Of a DNA stretch of 64,000 nucleotides, positions 18,110-26,029 are shown piece after piece. Position numbers and translations under genes: made by a program. The number at the start of each line of letters is the position of its first letter. Position 1 is the stretch's first letter. The DNA lies in NCBI GenBank assembly GCA_017477325.1, contig JAFUWV010000009.1, forward strand, positions 1-64,000, written 5' to 3'. Under the pieces are notes generated by a model. That model worked only from the letters and a program-made list of their open reading frames with translations, was not told where the DNA came from and did not search any database. The stretch comes from Paludibacteraceae bacterium. GTDB lineage: Bacteria > Bacteroidota > Bacteroidia > Bacteroidales > Paludibacteraceae.

Positions 18110-19711
18110 ATGATTAGTGCTATTTCAGACAACATAATGTCTCCATTGGGATTGACAACGGAGGAGAACCTAAGAGCTGTAAGGGCAGGCAGGACAGCTC
18201 TTATGAAGCATGAGGATGTGCATGGAGCAAGGCTGCAGGAGTCTGTAGTAGGTTCGTTCTTTGAAGAATTGCCTGCGATAGAGGGATATACGGCATTTGA
18301 GGCATTGTGTATAAGGTCAGTGGAATGCGCTCTGCAAGGAAAAGATATCGACGTAAGCAGCAAGTCGTGCGTATTCATAGTGAGTACGACGAAAGGAAAC
18401 ATCTGGTCGTCGCCTGCTGATTCAGCCAAGAAAGTGGCAATGTATTTTGGCAATGAGGTGCAGCCTATAGTTGTTTCAACAGCCTGTACGTCAGGCGTGT
18501 CGGCACAACTGACTGCATGGAGACTGCTGATAGCAAAGAAATTCGATACAGCTGTTATAGTGGGATGCGATGTGCAGTCGGAGTTTATAGTATCCGGCTT
18601 CCAGTCGTTCAAGGCATTATCGGACGAGCAGTGCAGACCTTTTGACAAGGAGAGGAAAGGACTGAATGCGGGCGAGGCAGCGGCAACACTTGTGCTGTCG
18701 AGCAAAGTGAAAGGAGAATGGCAGCTGTTGGGAGGTTCCATTCACAACGATGCCAATCACATAAGCGGCCCATCGAGAACAGCAGAAGGCAGCTGGCGTT
18801 GTCTTGAGGACATGAAGAGGCTGACGGATGCAGAGGATTTGGCGATGGTCAGTGTGCATGGCACAGGAACACTATATAACGACGAGATGGAGTCGTTGGC
18901 ACTGCACAGGGCAGGGTTGGACCGGTTGCCAGTGAGTGCGCTGAAAGGATATTACGGCCATACCATGGGTGCGGCAGGACTGCTGGAGACGATATTGTCG
19001 ATGCATGCGCTGGACGAGGACATAATATTGCCAAGCAAGGGATATACAGAACAGGGGACAACATACGGAGTGAATCTGTCACAGACAGAGAGACAATCGT
19101 GCGGAAAATCGTTTATCAAGCTGCTCTCAGGCTTTGGAGGCGTGAATGCAGCAGTGGCATGGACAAAGGCGGAAGCAGGCAACTGCGGGGAACTGCAGGC
19201 TGACAGAAGCAAGTGGGAAGAAGTTGCAGAGGTAAGGCTCAGCAGCAGTGACAATCTGAAGGAGATATACAAAACCGCAATAGGCAACTACCCTAAATTC
19301 TACAAGATGGACACACTCGCCCAATTGGGATTTGTGGGGACGGAACTGTTGTTGCAGAAGGCCGGAGCAGAGGCGGAAAGCGAGACGACGGCAATAGTGA
19401 TGGCCAACCATTCGGCCTCACTTAAGAACGATACGGACTACGAAGCAACCATATCGGACAAAGAGAACTATTTTCCATCACCGGCATTGTTTGTATATAC
19501 ACTGCCCAATATTGTGACGGGTGAGATAGCAATAAGGCAGCATATCTACGGTGAAACGGCATTCTACGTGCTGCCAAGTGAGGATAAGCTGGATGTGTTA
19601 ATAGAGGCAACAGGTATGAATCCATCGGTGAAAACGATGATAACAGGATGGGTGGAATGCGTGGCAGCAGATAATTACACTGCCCATTTGCGATTGTTAA
19701 AGAGGGAATAA
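18110..19711 (+). CDS. Ketosynthase with fused C-terminal ketosynthase-like domain
   Basis: 533 residues from the ATG at 18110, chosen because it follows the acyltransferase stop and gives the normal ketosynthase start ISAISDNIMSPLG. An in-frame start at 18029 would lie inside the upstream gene. The condensing triad is complete: Cys in STACTSG near residue 126, His in VHGTGTLYNDE, His in YYGHTMGAAG. After the thiolase fold ends (GFGGVNAAVAW) there are about 150 more residues with YPKFYKMDTLAQLG, MANHSASL and NYFPSPALFVYTLPN. This resembles a separate ketosynthase-like protein of flexirubin/aryl polyene clusters, so the gene is a fusion. Confidence 0.85.
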   Translation: MISAISDNIMSPLGLTTEENLRAVRAGRTALMKHEDVHGARLQESVVGSFFEELPAIEGYTAFEALCIRSVECALQGKDIDVSSKSCVFIVSTTKGNIWSSPADSAKKVAMYFGNEVQPIVVSTACTSGVSAQLTAWRLLIAKKFDTAVIVGCDVQSEFIVSGFQSFKALSDEQCRPFDKERKGLNAGEAAATLVLSSKVKGEWQLLGGSIHNDANHISGPSRTAEGSWRCLEDMKRLTDAEDLAMVSVHGTGTLYNDEMESLALHRAGLDRLPVSALKGYYGHTMGAAGLLETILSMHALDEDIILPSKGYTEQGTTYGVNLSQTERQSCGKSFIKLLSGFGGVNAAVAWTKAEAGNCGELQADRSKWEEVAEVRLSSSDNLKEIYKTAIGNYPKFYKMDTLAQLGFVGTELLLQKAGAEAESETTAIVMANHSASLKNDTDYEATISDKENYFPSPALFVYTLPNIVTGEIAIRQHIYGETAFYVLPSEDKLDVLIEATGMNPSVKTMITGWVECVAADNYTAHLRLLKRE

Positions 19712-19736
19712 TAATATTTTATACTATATAACAGAA

Positions 19737-20000
19737 ATGGAAATCAACGAATTGAAAGAGCAACTGAAACAGCAGATTATAAATGCACTGAATCTGGAGG
19801 ACCTTACTCCTGCCGACATAGACGATGCTGCGCCATTGTTCGGCGAAGGTCTGGGACTGGATTCGATTGATGCGCTTGAACTGCTGATGGTGCTTGACAA
19901 GAACTACGGAATCAAATTTCATGACCGCAGTCAGTCGAAGGCTGTGTTTGCCAGCATAAATGCAATGGCTGAGTATATAGAGGCCAACCGCACCAAATGA
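19737..20000 (+). CDS. Acyl carrier protein 2 of the aryl-polyene cluster
   Basis: 87 residues. The phosphopantetheine Ser is in GLGLDSIDALELLMVLD, and the preceding DIDDAAPLFGEG is typical of ACPs that pair with type II ketosynthases. It overlaps the next ketosynthase by ATGA, suggesting a functional pair. It differs clearly from ACP 1, so the two may serve initiation and elongation or two partner enzymes. Confidence 0.92.
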   Translation: MEINELKEQLKQQIINALNLEDLTPADIDDAAPLFGEGLGLDSIDALELLMVLDKNYGIKFHDRSQSKAVFASINAMAEYIEANRTK

Positions 20001-21652
20001 AAATTGCTATCACAGGCATAGGAATAATCTCTGCATTAGGAGTGGGAGCAGAGCAGAACCGCGAAAATTTGCTTGCGGGCAAGTCGCGTGTGGCTCCTGC
20101 CGAGATACTGCGGACAGAGCACACAGAGTGGCCTGTCGGCGAAGTAGGACTCAGTAATGCACAACTTGCAAGGCTTGCCGGGCAGGACGAGAATGCTCTG
20201 ATAAGCAGAAATGCGCTGCTTGGTATGATAGCCCTGAAAGAGGCAATAGCGGACTCGCGTCTATCGAAAGAAATGCTTTCCCGGATGCAACTGCTGAATG
20301 GCACCACGGTAGGTGGCATGGACCTGACTGAGCAGTACTACAAAGAGTGGCAACAAGGCGACTATACTCATCTGGATACTATCTTGCAGCATGAGGCTGG
20401 CATGACTGCCACGATGCTTCAGCAGTGCTTCGGACTGGCTGATTCAACGACAATATCCACAGCCTGTTCGTCTGCTCTGAATGCGATAGTGACGGGTGTG
20501 ATGCTTATCAGAGCAGGAATAGCAAAGCGTGTCATTGCCGGCGGAACAGAAGCCCTGACCCGTTTCCATTTGAATGGTTTCGGTGCTTTAGGTATTCTTT
20601 CAAAGAGTGTCTGCAGACCGTTTGACGCTGAGCGCGACGGAATAAACCTCGGCGAAGGTGCAGCGTATGTTGTGCTGGAAGATGCAGAAGAGGCCAAGAA
20701 GCGCGGAGCAAAGATATATGCATACGTGGCAGGATATGGTAACCGCTGCGATGCGTATCATGCCACTGCCTCATCACCTGAAGGCGATGGTGCATACGAG
20801 GCAATGGCTCAGGCTATAAGAATGAGCGGTCTGGATTATTCTCTGATAAAATATCTTAATGCACACGGCACAGCAACACCAAACAACGATGCAAGCGAGA
20901 TGCGTGCCATAGAGCGTTTGTACGGTGAAAACATGCCTCTGACCGAGTCCACCAAACCTTTGACAGGCCATACTACCTCTGCCAGCGGAAGCATAGAATT
21001 ATGCTTTACTATGTGGCGAATGGCGGCGAACGGCTATAGTTACGCCATGAGCAATGCGTTCGGCTTCGGAGGTAACGACACAAGCATCATTCTCAGTGCT
21101 GACGAGCACGATTTGCCACCGCTTGACAAGATACAGCAAATAGGTATGACAGAGTCAGTCGCAGCTGAAGAGCAGGATGACTACAAGACCTATATTCCTG
21201 CAATGCAGGCACGCAGAATGACACCTATGCTAAGGCAACTGGTTGTTGCAGCCAAGAAGGCATTGCAGAAGGCAGGTATAGAAATGCCTGATGCAATAGT
21301 AGTCGGCACAGAGTGGGGTGGCATGATTCCCACAATAGAACTATTGAAGCAGCTGACTGATGCCGGAGAAGAAGGATTGAGTCCGATGCAGTTCATGTCG
21401 TCCACCCATAACAATGCAGCAGGCACTTTGGCAAGGTTGTTGTCGTGCAAGGGTTACAACACCACTTTCTCGCACGGCAAGGGCAGTATGGCCGAAGCAG
21501 AAGCACATGCAGCATTGCTGCTGATGTCGGGAGAAGCAAAGTCGGTGTTGGTATGCGGATTCGACGAGGTGGCAGAGGGCTGGCAAGAGTATCTGGAGAA
21601 AGCCGGAATGGCTGCTGAGAATATTGCAATAGCAAAAGTGATGGCATGCTGA
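19997..21652 (+). CDS. Ketosynthase with fused Ketoacyl-synt_2-like domain
   Basis: 551 residues. The first ~385 residues are a FabF-type condensing enzyme with Cys in STACSSALNA near residue 156, His in NAHGTATPNND and Lys/His in TKPLTGHTTSASG. The remaining ~155 residues (ARRMTPMLRQLVVAAKKAL, VVGTEWGGMIPTIELL, FMSSTHNNAAGTLARLL, VLVCGFDEV) match the short 'beta-ketoacyl synthase, N-terminal-like' family that is usually a stand-alone gene in aryl polyene clusters. The fused domain lacks a catalytic Cys at the expected place, so it is probably structural or a chain-length factor. It extends the aryl starter with malonyl units. Confidence 0.88.
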   Translation: MKIAITGIGIISALGVGAEQNRENLLAGKSRVAPAEILRTEHTEWPVGEVGLSNAQLARLAGQDENALISRNALLGMIALKEAIADSRLSKEMLSRMQLLNGTTVGGMDLTEQYYKEWQQGDYTHLDTILQHEAGMTATMLQQCFGLADSTTISTACSSALNAIVTGVMLIRAGIAKRVIAGGTEALTRFHLNGFGALGILSKSVCRPFDAERDGINLGEGAAYVVLEDAEEAKKRGAKIYAYVAGYGNRCDAYHATASSPEGDGAYEAMAQAIRMSGLDYSLIKYLNAHGTATPNNDASEMRAIERLYGENMPLTESTKPLTGHTTSASGSIELCFTMWRMAANGYSYAMSNAFGFGGNDTSIILSADEHDLPPLDKIQQIGMTESVAAEEQDDYKTYIPAMQARRMTPMLRQLVVAAKKALQKAGIEMPDAIVVGTEWGGMIPTIELLKQLTDAGEEGLSPMQFMSSTHNNAAGTLARLLSCKGYNTTFSHGKGSMAEAEAHAALLLMSGEAKSVLVCGFDEVAEGWQEYLEKAGMAAENIAIAKVMAC

Positions 21653-22002
21653 AACTTGTATTGTTGTCGATATTACAGAGTGCACTGTTGTGCGGAGGTC
21701 AGGTTATGCTCAAGCTGGCAGTGCTGAGTATGGACAAGACACAGAGCAAATGGGATTTCTTTGTCCACTCTCTGCTTCTGAATTGGCAGCTGGCGTGCTG
21801 CGGAGTGCTTTTTACCGGTGCAGGTCTGCTGTGGATGTATATCTTGCGGCATTTCCCGCTCTCCAATGCTTATCCGCTGACAGCGTTGAGTTTCGTGTTC
21901 GGTATGCTGGCGGCAATGTGGGTGTTTCATGAGAGTATCAACTATTGGCAGTGGGCAGGGATAGCACTGATTCTTGCCGGTTGCTATTTCCTTACGAAAT
22001 GA
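21646..22002 (+). CDS. Small EamA/SMR-type membrane transporter
   Basis: 118 residues with four predicted transmembrane segments (LVLLSILQSALLCGG, LACCGVLFTGAGLLWMYIL, ALSFVFGMLAAMWVF, WAGIALILAGCYFL). The arrangement and the L-x-x-FPLSNAYPLTAL block resemble ArnE/ArnF-like half-size EamA proteins that move lipid-linked molecules across the inner membrane. It overlaps the ketosynthase by seven bases and the LolA-like gene by ATG A, so it belongs to the cluster. Its substrate could be a polyene-lipid intermediate. Confidence 0.8.
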   Translation: MLKLVLLSILQSALLCGGQVMLKLAVLSMDKTQSKWDFFVHSLLLNWQLACCGVLFTGAGLLWMYILRHFPLSNAYPLTALSFVFGMLAAMWVFHESINYWQWAGIALILAGCYFLTK

Positions 22003-22394
22003 AGACTTTGATAATCATATTGTTTGTGAGTCTTTTTGACGCTGATTTTGTACAGACACGTACATCGGACTTGCTTGTGGAGCCGCAAGTGATGACAGGC
22101 CATATGAGGTTTGAGGCGCCGCAGAATATACAGTGGCAGTACGAAGGAAAGACAGAAGCGAGACTGCCGGCACAGATGCTTAACTACATACGCGACCTGA
22201 TTGTGTCGGAGCAAGTTGCAGAAGACGGATGGCAGACAGTCAGTCCGCTACCCAAGCAACTGAGGAAGATGTTCAGCGAGATACGGATTCTGTTCGAGAA
22301 CAAGGTGGCGAAACAGGTAGTACTGACCGAGCCTACAGGAGACAAAACAGAGATAGTGTTCAGAAATGCGAAAGTGGAACACGGCTGCTTATGA
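21999..22394 (+). CDS. LolA-like outer-membrane carrier protein
   Basis: 131 residues from the ATG at 21999, which overlaps the transporter stop; an in-frame start at 21945 lies inside that gene. N-terminal hydrophobic signal (MKTLIIILFVSLFDA), then FVQTRTSDLL, TGHMRFEAPQNIQWQYEG, which matches the LolA pattern F-x-Q-x-K...G-x-hydrophobic...P-x-x-x-W-x-Y. It is shorter than general LolA (about 200 residues) but typical of LolA-like proteins in aryl polyene clusters, where it would ferry the lipid product across the periplasm. Confidence 0.78.
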   Translation: MKTLIIILFVSLFDADFVQTRTSDLLVEPQVMTGHMRFEAPQNIQWQYEGKTEARLPAQMLNYIRDLIVSEQVAEDGWQTVSPLPKQLRKMFSEIRILFENKVAKQVVLTEPTGDKTEIVFRNAKVEHGCL

Positions 22395-23833
22395 CCATAA
22401 TGAAGTATTGTGCCCTCATACCGACCTACAACAATGTGGCAACTGCTGCAGATGTTGTCAGGAAAACACTGGAATATCTACCGGTGATAGTGGTGGTTGA
22501 CGGTGCTACAGACGGAACTCTTGAGAGCCTTGAGCTGATAAAGGATGAGCGACTAACGATAGTACACTACGAGAAAAACAGAGGCAAGGGCTATGCTCTG
22601 AAGACCGGTTTCAGGAAAGCGAGAGAGATGGGTTATACTCACGTGGTGACGCTTGATTCCGATGGTCAGCATTACACTGAAGATCTTCCGAAGATGATAA
22701 GAGCCTCAAAGATCCGCCCTGAGGCATTGATAGTGGGCAGTCGTGAACTGAGGCAGGAGAATATGCCGGGCAAGAACACGTTTGCCAACAAGTTCTCCAA
22801 CTTCTGGTATTGCATACAGACAGGAACATACCTGCCCGACACGCAGACCGGTTTCCGCGTGTATCCTCTTGACAGACTACATGGCGAATGGTTGATGACC
22901 AACCGGTATGAAGCTGAGTTGCTGTTGCTTGTTTTCACTACTTGGGCCAATGTGTCATTGGTTTCAGTGCCGATACGCGTGTATTATCCTCCCAAGGAAG
23001 AGCGTGTCAGCTATTTCCGCCCTGCCCGCGACTTTGGCAGGATATCCGTTTTGAATACTATTCTCTGCGTGCTGGCTGTTATATATGGCTTGCCTCGCCG
23101 CTGGTTCAATACCGTATTCTTCTCTATCTTGTTTGCTTTTCTGTGCCTGTATCTGAATCTGGCCCTGTTAGTACTTACATTGTTTGAAGGCAGAAAACCC
23201 AGTTTCCCGAAGAAGCTGAGGCGCGTGTTGGGTAGTGCCACAGGTTGGTTCATGAGAGTGTTTGCATTCTCCGACTACAAGGTGAAACTGGCAAAAGGTG
23301 CAACACCTATAGATTTCAGTAAGCCTGCCATTTATATCGCCAATCACTCATCTGTGCTTGACGTGCTGAGTCTGCTGTCGATGCATGAGAATCTGGTGCT
23401 GGTGGGCAAACGCTGGGTGGCAAACAACATTCTGTTCGGTACTCTGGCACGGGCTATGGGAATAATACGTATGGAGGAAGGAATGGACAACTTCGTTCCT
23501 GATGTGCGCCGCAGAGTGGAAGAGGGCTATTCGGTGGCTATCTTTCCGGAAGGAACAAGAAGCCTGACAGGTGAGTTGGGGAGATTCCATAAAGGAGCAT
23601 TCTTCCTTGCAGAAGAACTCAATCTCCCGATAAGGCCTCTGCTTATGCGGGGACATATAGATGCTCTGCAGAAGAGTCCGTATATAATAGGTTCGCCAAG
23701 TGAAATCACTGTGACGATACTTCCGGAGATACTGCCTGACGATACAACGTACGGTGTCGGATACAGAGAACGGACCAAGAATATACGCAAGTACTATTAC
23801 AACCTGATTGAAACCGATGATCTGGCTGAATGA
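22391..23833 (+). CDS. Fusion of GT2 glycosyltransferase and PlsC-type acyltransferase
   Basis: 480 residues from the ATG at 22391. An in-frame start at 22229 lies in the LolA-like gene and encodes no domain. Residues ~5-230 are a GT-A glycosyltransferase (ALIPTYNNVATAADVV, VVVDGATDGT, LDSDGQHY with the metal-binding DxD). Two membrane segments follow (ILCVLAVIYGL, FFSILFAFLCLYLNLALLVLTLF). Residues ~300-480 are a PlsC-like acyltransferase with NHSSVLD (H-x4-D) and FPEGTRS. Such fusions are known in aryl polyene clusters. It would build the glyco/lipid anchor of the polyene. Confidence 0.88.
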   Translation: MTIMKYCALIPTYNNVATAADVVRKTLEYLPVIVVVDGATDGTLESLELIKDERLTIVHYEKNRGKGYALKTGFRKAREMGYTHVVTLDSDGQHYTEDLPKMIRASKIRPEALIVGSRELRQENMPGKNTFANKFSNFWYCIQTGTYLPDTQTGFRVYPLDRLHGEWLMTNRYEAELLLLVFTTWANVSLVSVPIRVYYPPKEERVSYFRPARDFGRISVLNTILCVLAVIYGLPRRWFNTVFFSILFAFLCLYLNLALLVLTLFEGRKPSFPKKLRRVLGSATGWFMRVFAFSDYKVKLAKGATPIDFSKPAIYIANHSSVLDVLSLLSMHENLVLVGKRWVANNILFGTLARAMGIIRMEEGMDNFVPDVRRRVEEGYSVAIFPEGTRSLTGELGRFHKGAFFLAEELNLPIRPLLMRGHIDALQKSPYIIGSPSEITVTILPEILPDDTTYGVGYRERTKNIRKYYYNLIETDDLAE

Positions 23834-24702
23834 GAAAACTATCGCTCATAGTGTTTTTACTGCTGATGGCGCTTGTTCCGCTGAATGCAAAGAGAGAGTA
23901 TGCTCTGCGTGACGGTGCAAGAGGTGCAAAGGGTAGGGTGACACTGCAACCATATCTTGCCGATTCGGCTAAGAACACGGGTATTGCCATTATTGTCTGC
24001 CCGGGGGGAAGTTACTCGTGGCACGATATGAAAACCGAGGGAACAGGTGTATGCGAGTGGCTGAACGGCATGGGGATAAATGCGTATCTGCTGAAGTACA
24101 GGGTGGCTACGGTGGCTGCATATATTACAGGTTTCCGTGTGCTCGGTTTGGGAAACAAGTATCCTGACATGCTTGAAGATGTGGAAGACGCACTGCAATT
24201 TGTATATTCCCGCTCAGCAGCCGACCGGCTGGATACAGCGATGATAGGAGTGATGGGATTCTCTGCCGGAGGGCATCTTGCAATGTCATCGTACGTATAT
24301 AACAGAACCTGCCATAAACCTAAGTTCGTATGCAGCATCTATCCTGTGGTGAGCATGAGCAGCAAGCAATATACACACACGCGCAGCCGGCGTGGGGCAT
24401 TGGGAGTGTGGGGGCAGTGGAACAAACAGATGCGCGACTCGCTGTCGCTTGAGAAACATATAACCAAGGATTGCCCGCCGGTACTACTCGTCAATTGCAA
24501 GGACGACCCTATAGTGAAATATCAGAACAGTGAACTGCTTGACTCGGCCTTGACAGCACAAGGTGTGGAACACAGATATATACAGTATAACACAGGCGGA
24601 CATGGCTTCGGAGCCTCTGAAGAGAAAGGCACAGAGGAGAGCCGCCAATGGAAAAAAGAATTTGAGACATGGATATCGAATTTGCTTCAAGAGAAGAAAT
24701 AG
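23830..24702 (+). CDS. Secreted alpha/beta-hydrolase (esterase-like)
   Basis: 290 residues with a signal peptide (MRKLSLIVFLLLMALVPLNA). Serine hydrolase fold: oxyanion block CPGGSYSWHDMKTEG, nucleophile Ser in GFSAGGHLAMS, acid in NCKDDPIV and His in GGHGFG. Resembles acetyl-xylan-esterase-like hydrolases, but its place between a glycosyl/acyltransferase and an aryl ligase, with ATGA overlap upstream, indicates a role in the polyene pathway. It might act as the missing thioesterase/esterase or remove a protecting acyl group outside the cytoplasm. The exact substrate is unknown. Confidence 0.82.
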   Translation: MRKLSLIVFLLLMALVPLNAKREYALRDGARGAKGRVTLQPYLADSAKNTGIAIIVCPGGSYSWHDMKTEGTGVCEWLNGMGINAYLLKYRVATVAAYITGFRVLGLGNKYPDMLEDVEDALQFVYSRSAADRLDTAMIGVMGFSAGGHLAMSSYVYNRTCHKPKFVCSIYPVVSMSSKQYTHTRSRRGALGVWGQWNKQMRDSLSLEKHITKDCPPVLLVNCKDDPIVKYQNSELLDSALTAQGVEHRYIQYNTGGHGFGASEEKGTEESRQWKKEFETWISNLLQEKK

Positions 24703-25961
24703 TAAGACTGCAAGAAGACTTGTTGCAGAAGCAGATGCATTATCTTGCTACTCATTCGCCCTACTATCAGCGAATGTTCAAGGAGAAGAATATCAATCTT
24801 GATTCAATCAGGTGTATTGCAGACTTGCAACAACTGCCTTTCACCGAGAAAGAGCAGCTGCATAAGTACAATCGTGATTTTCTTTGCTGCCCTGAGAGCA
24901 AGGTGATTGACTATGTGACCACATCGGGAACAATGGGTGACCCGGTCACATTCGCATGCACCGAGAAGGACTTGCAGAGACTTGCCTACAATGAGCACAA
25001 GTCGTTTGCATGTGCAGGCATAACGGAAGAGTCGGTAGTACAACTGATGACTACTCTCGACAAGCGCTTCATGGCAGGCATGGCTTATTTCCTCGGGTTG
25101 AGAAAACTTGGTGCAGGAGTGATTCGTGTGGGCAACGGAATACCAGAACTGCAATGGGATACTATCCAGCGGCTTCATCCTACGGCCATTATGTGCGTGC
25201 CGAGTTTTATATTGAGACTGGTGGAATATGCCAAACAGCATGGCATAGACTACAGAAACTGCTCTGTGAAGAAAATAATAGGCATAGGCGAAGGATTGCG
25301 CGACCAGCAGTTCAATCTCAACCTGCTTGGCAAGCGTATACACGAACAATGGCCCGAAGTGGAACTGTATGCAACATATTCCTCAACGGAGATGAGTGCA
25401 ACATTCTCAGAGTGCGAGTATGGCTGTGGCGGACATGTCCATCCTGAATTGATCATTGTAGAGATAGTTGATGAGAAGGGCAATGTGGTGCCCGACGGAG
25501 AGCAGGGTGAAGTGGTGGTGACAACTCTGGGCGTGGAAGGAATGCCGCTACTCCGATTTAAGACAGGTGATATAGCAGCAAAGATTGTACAGCCATGCCT
25601 ATGCGGCAGAAACTCATATCGTCTGACACCTCTGGTAGGCAGAAAGAACAACATGATAAAACTGAAAGGCACCACACTGTATCCCCCTGCTATCAACGAT
25701 GTGCTTGACAACACCGACTACGTGCAAAACTATGTGGTAGTAGTACGCACTTCTGCTGCAGGCACTGACGAGGTGCTGGTGCGTATCGGATTGAGAGACA
25801 ACAGCCTGCAGCATGATGAAGTGATAAAGAATCTGAAAGACCGTTTCCGTGCACGACTGCGTGTCGCTCCCGATATTGAGATTCTTCCCGCAGACGTCAT
25901 ACAGGCAATTAACTTCCCTGCCAAGAGCCGCAAGCCTGTGAAGTTCATAGACGAGAGATAG
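24669..25961 (+). CDS. PaaK-type aryl-CoA/aryl-ACP ligase (AMP-forming)
   Basis: 430 residues of the phenylacetate-CoA ligase branch of adenylate-forming enzymes. Core motifs: YVTTSGTMGDPV (the Ser/Thr/Gly-rich ATP loop), YATYSSTEMSATFSEC, GEVVVTTLGVEGMPLLRFKTGD and RKNNMIKLKGTTLYP, followed by the small C-terminal domain. It would activate the cinnamate-type acid from the ammonia-lyase as AMP ester and load it on CoA or ACP. It overlaps the hydrolase by 34 bases; a later start at codon 23 (MHYLATHSPYY) would remove the overlap but lose a conserved helix. Confidence 0.86.
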   Translation: MDIEFASREEIVRLQEDLLQKQMHYLATHSPYYQRMFKEKNINLDSIRCIADLQQLPFTEKEQLHKYNRDFLCCPESKVIDYVTTSGTMGDPVTFACTEKDLQRLAYNEHKSFACAGITEESVVQLMTTLDKRFMAGMAYFLGLRKLGAGVIRVGNGIPELQWDTIQRLHPTAIMCVPSFILRLVEYAKQHGIDYRNCSVKKIIGIGEGLRDQQFNLNLLGKRIHEQWPEVELYATYSSTEMSATFSECEYGCGGHVHPELIIVEIVDEKGNVVPDGEQGEVVVTTLGVEGMPLLRFKTGDIAAKIVQPCLCGRNSYRLTPLVGRKNNMIKLKGTTLYPPAINDVLDNTDYVQNYVVVVRTSAAGTDEVLVRIGLRDNSLQHDEVIKNLKDRFRARLRVAPDIEILPADVIQAINFPAKSRKPVKFIDER

Positions 25962-26029
25962 ATATATCTGCCCTTAGTTCATCCAAACCTCACCCTAAGC
26001 TCAAGCAAACTCTTTAAAACAGAAGTCCC

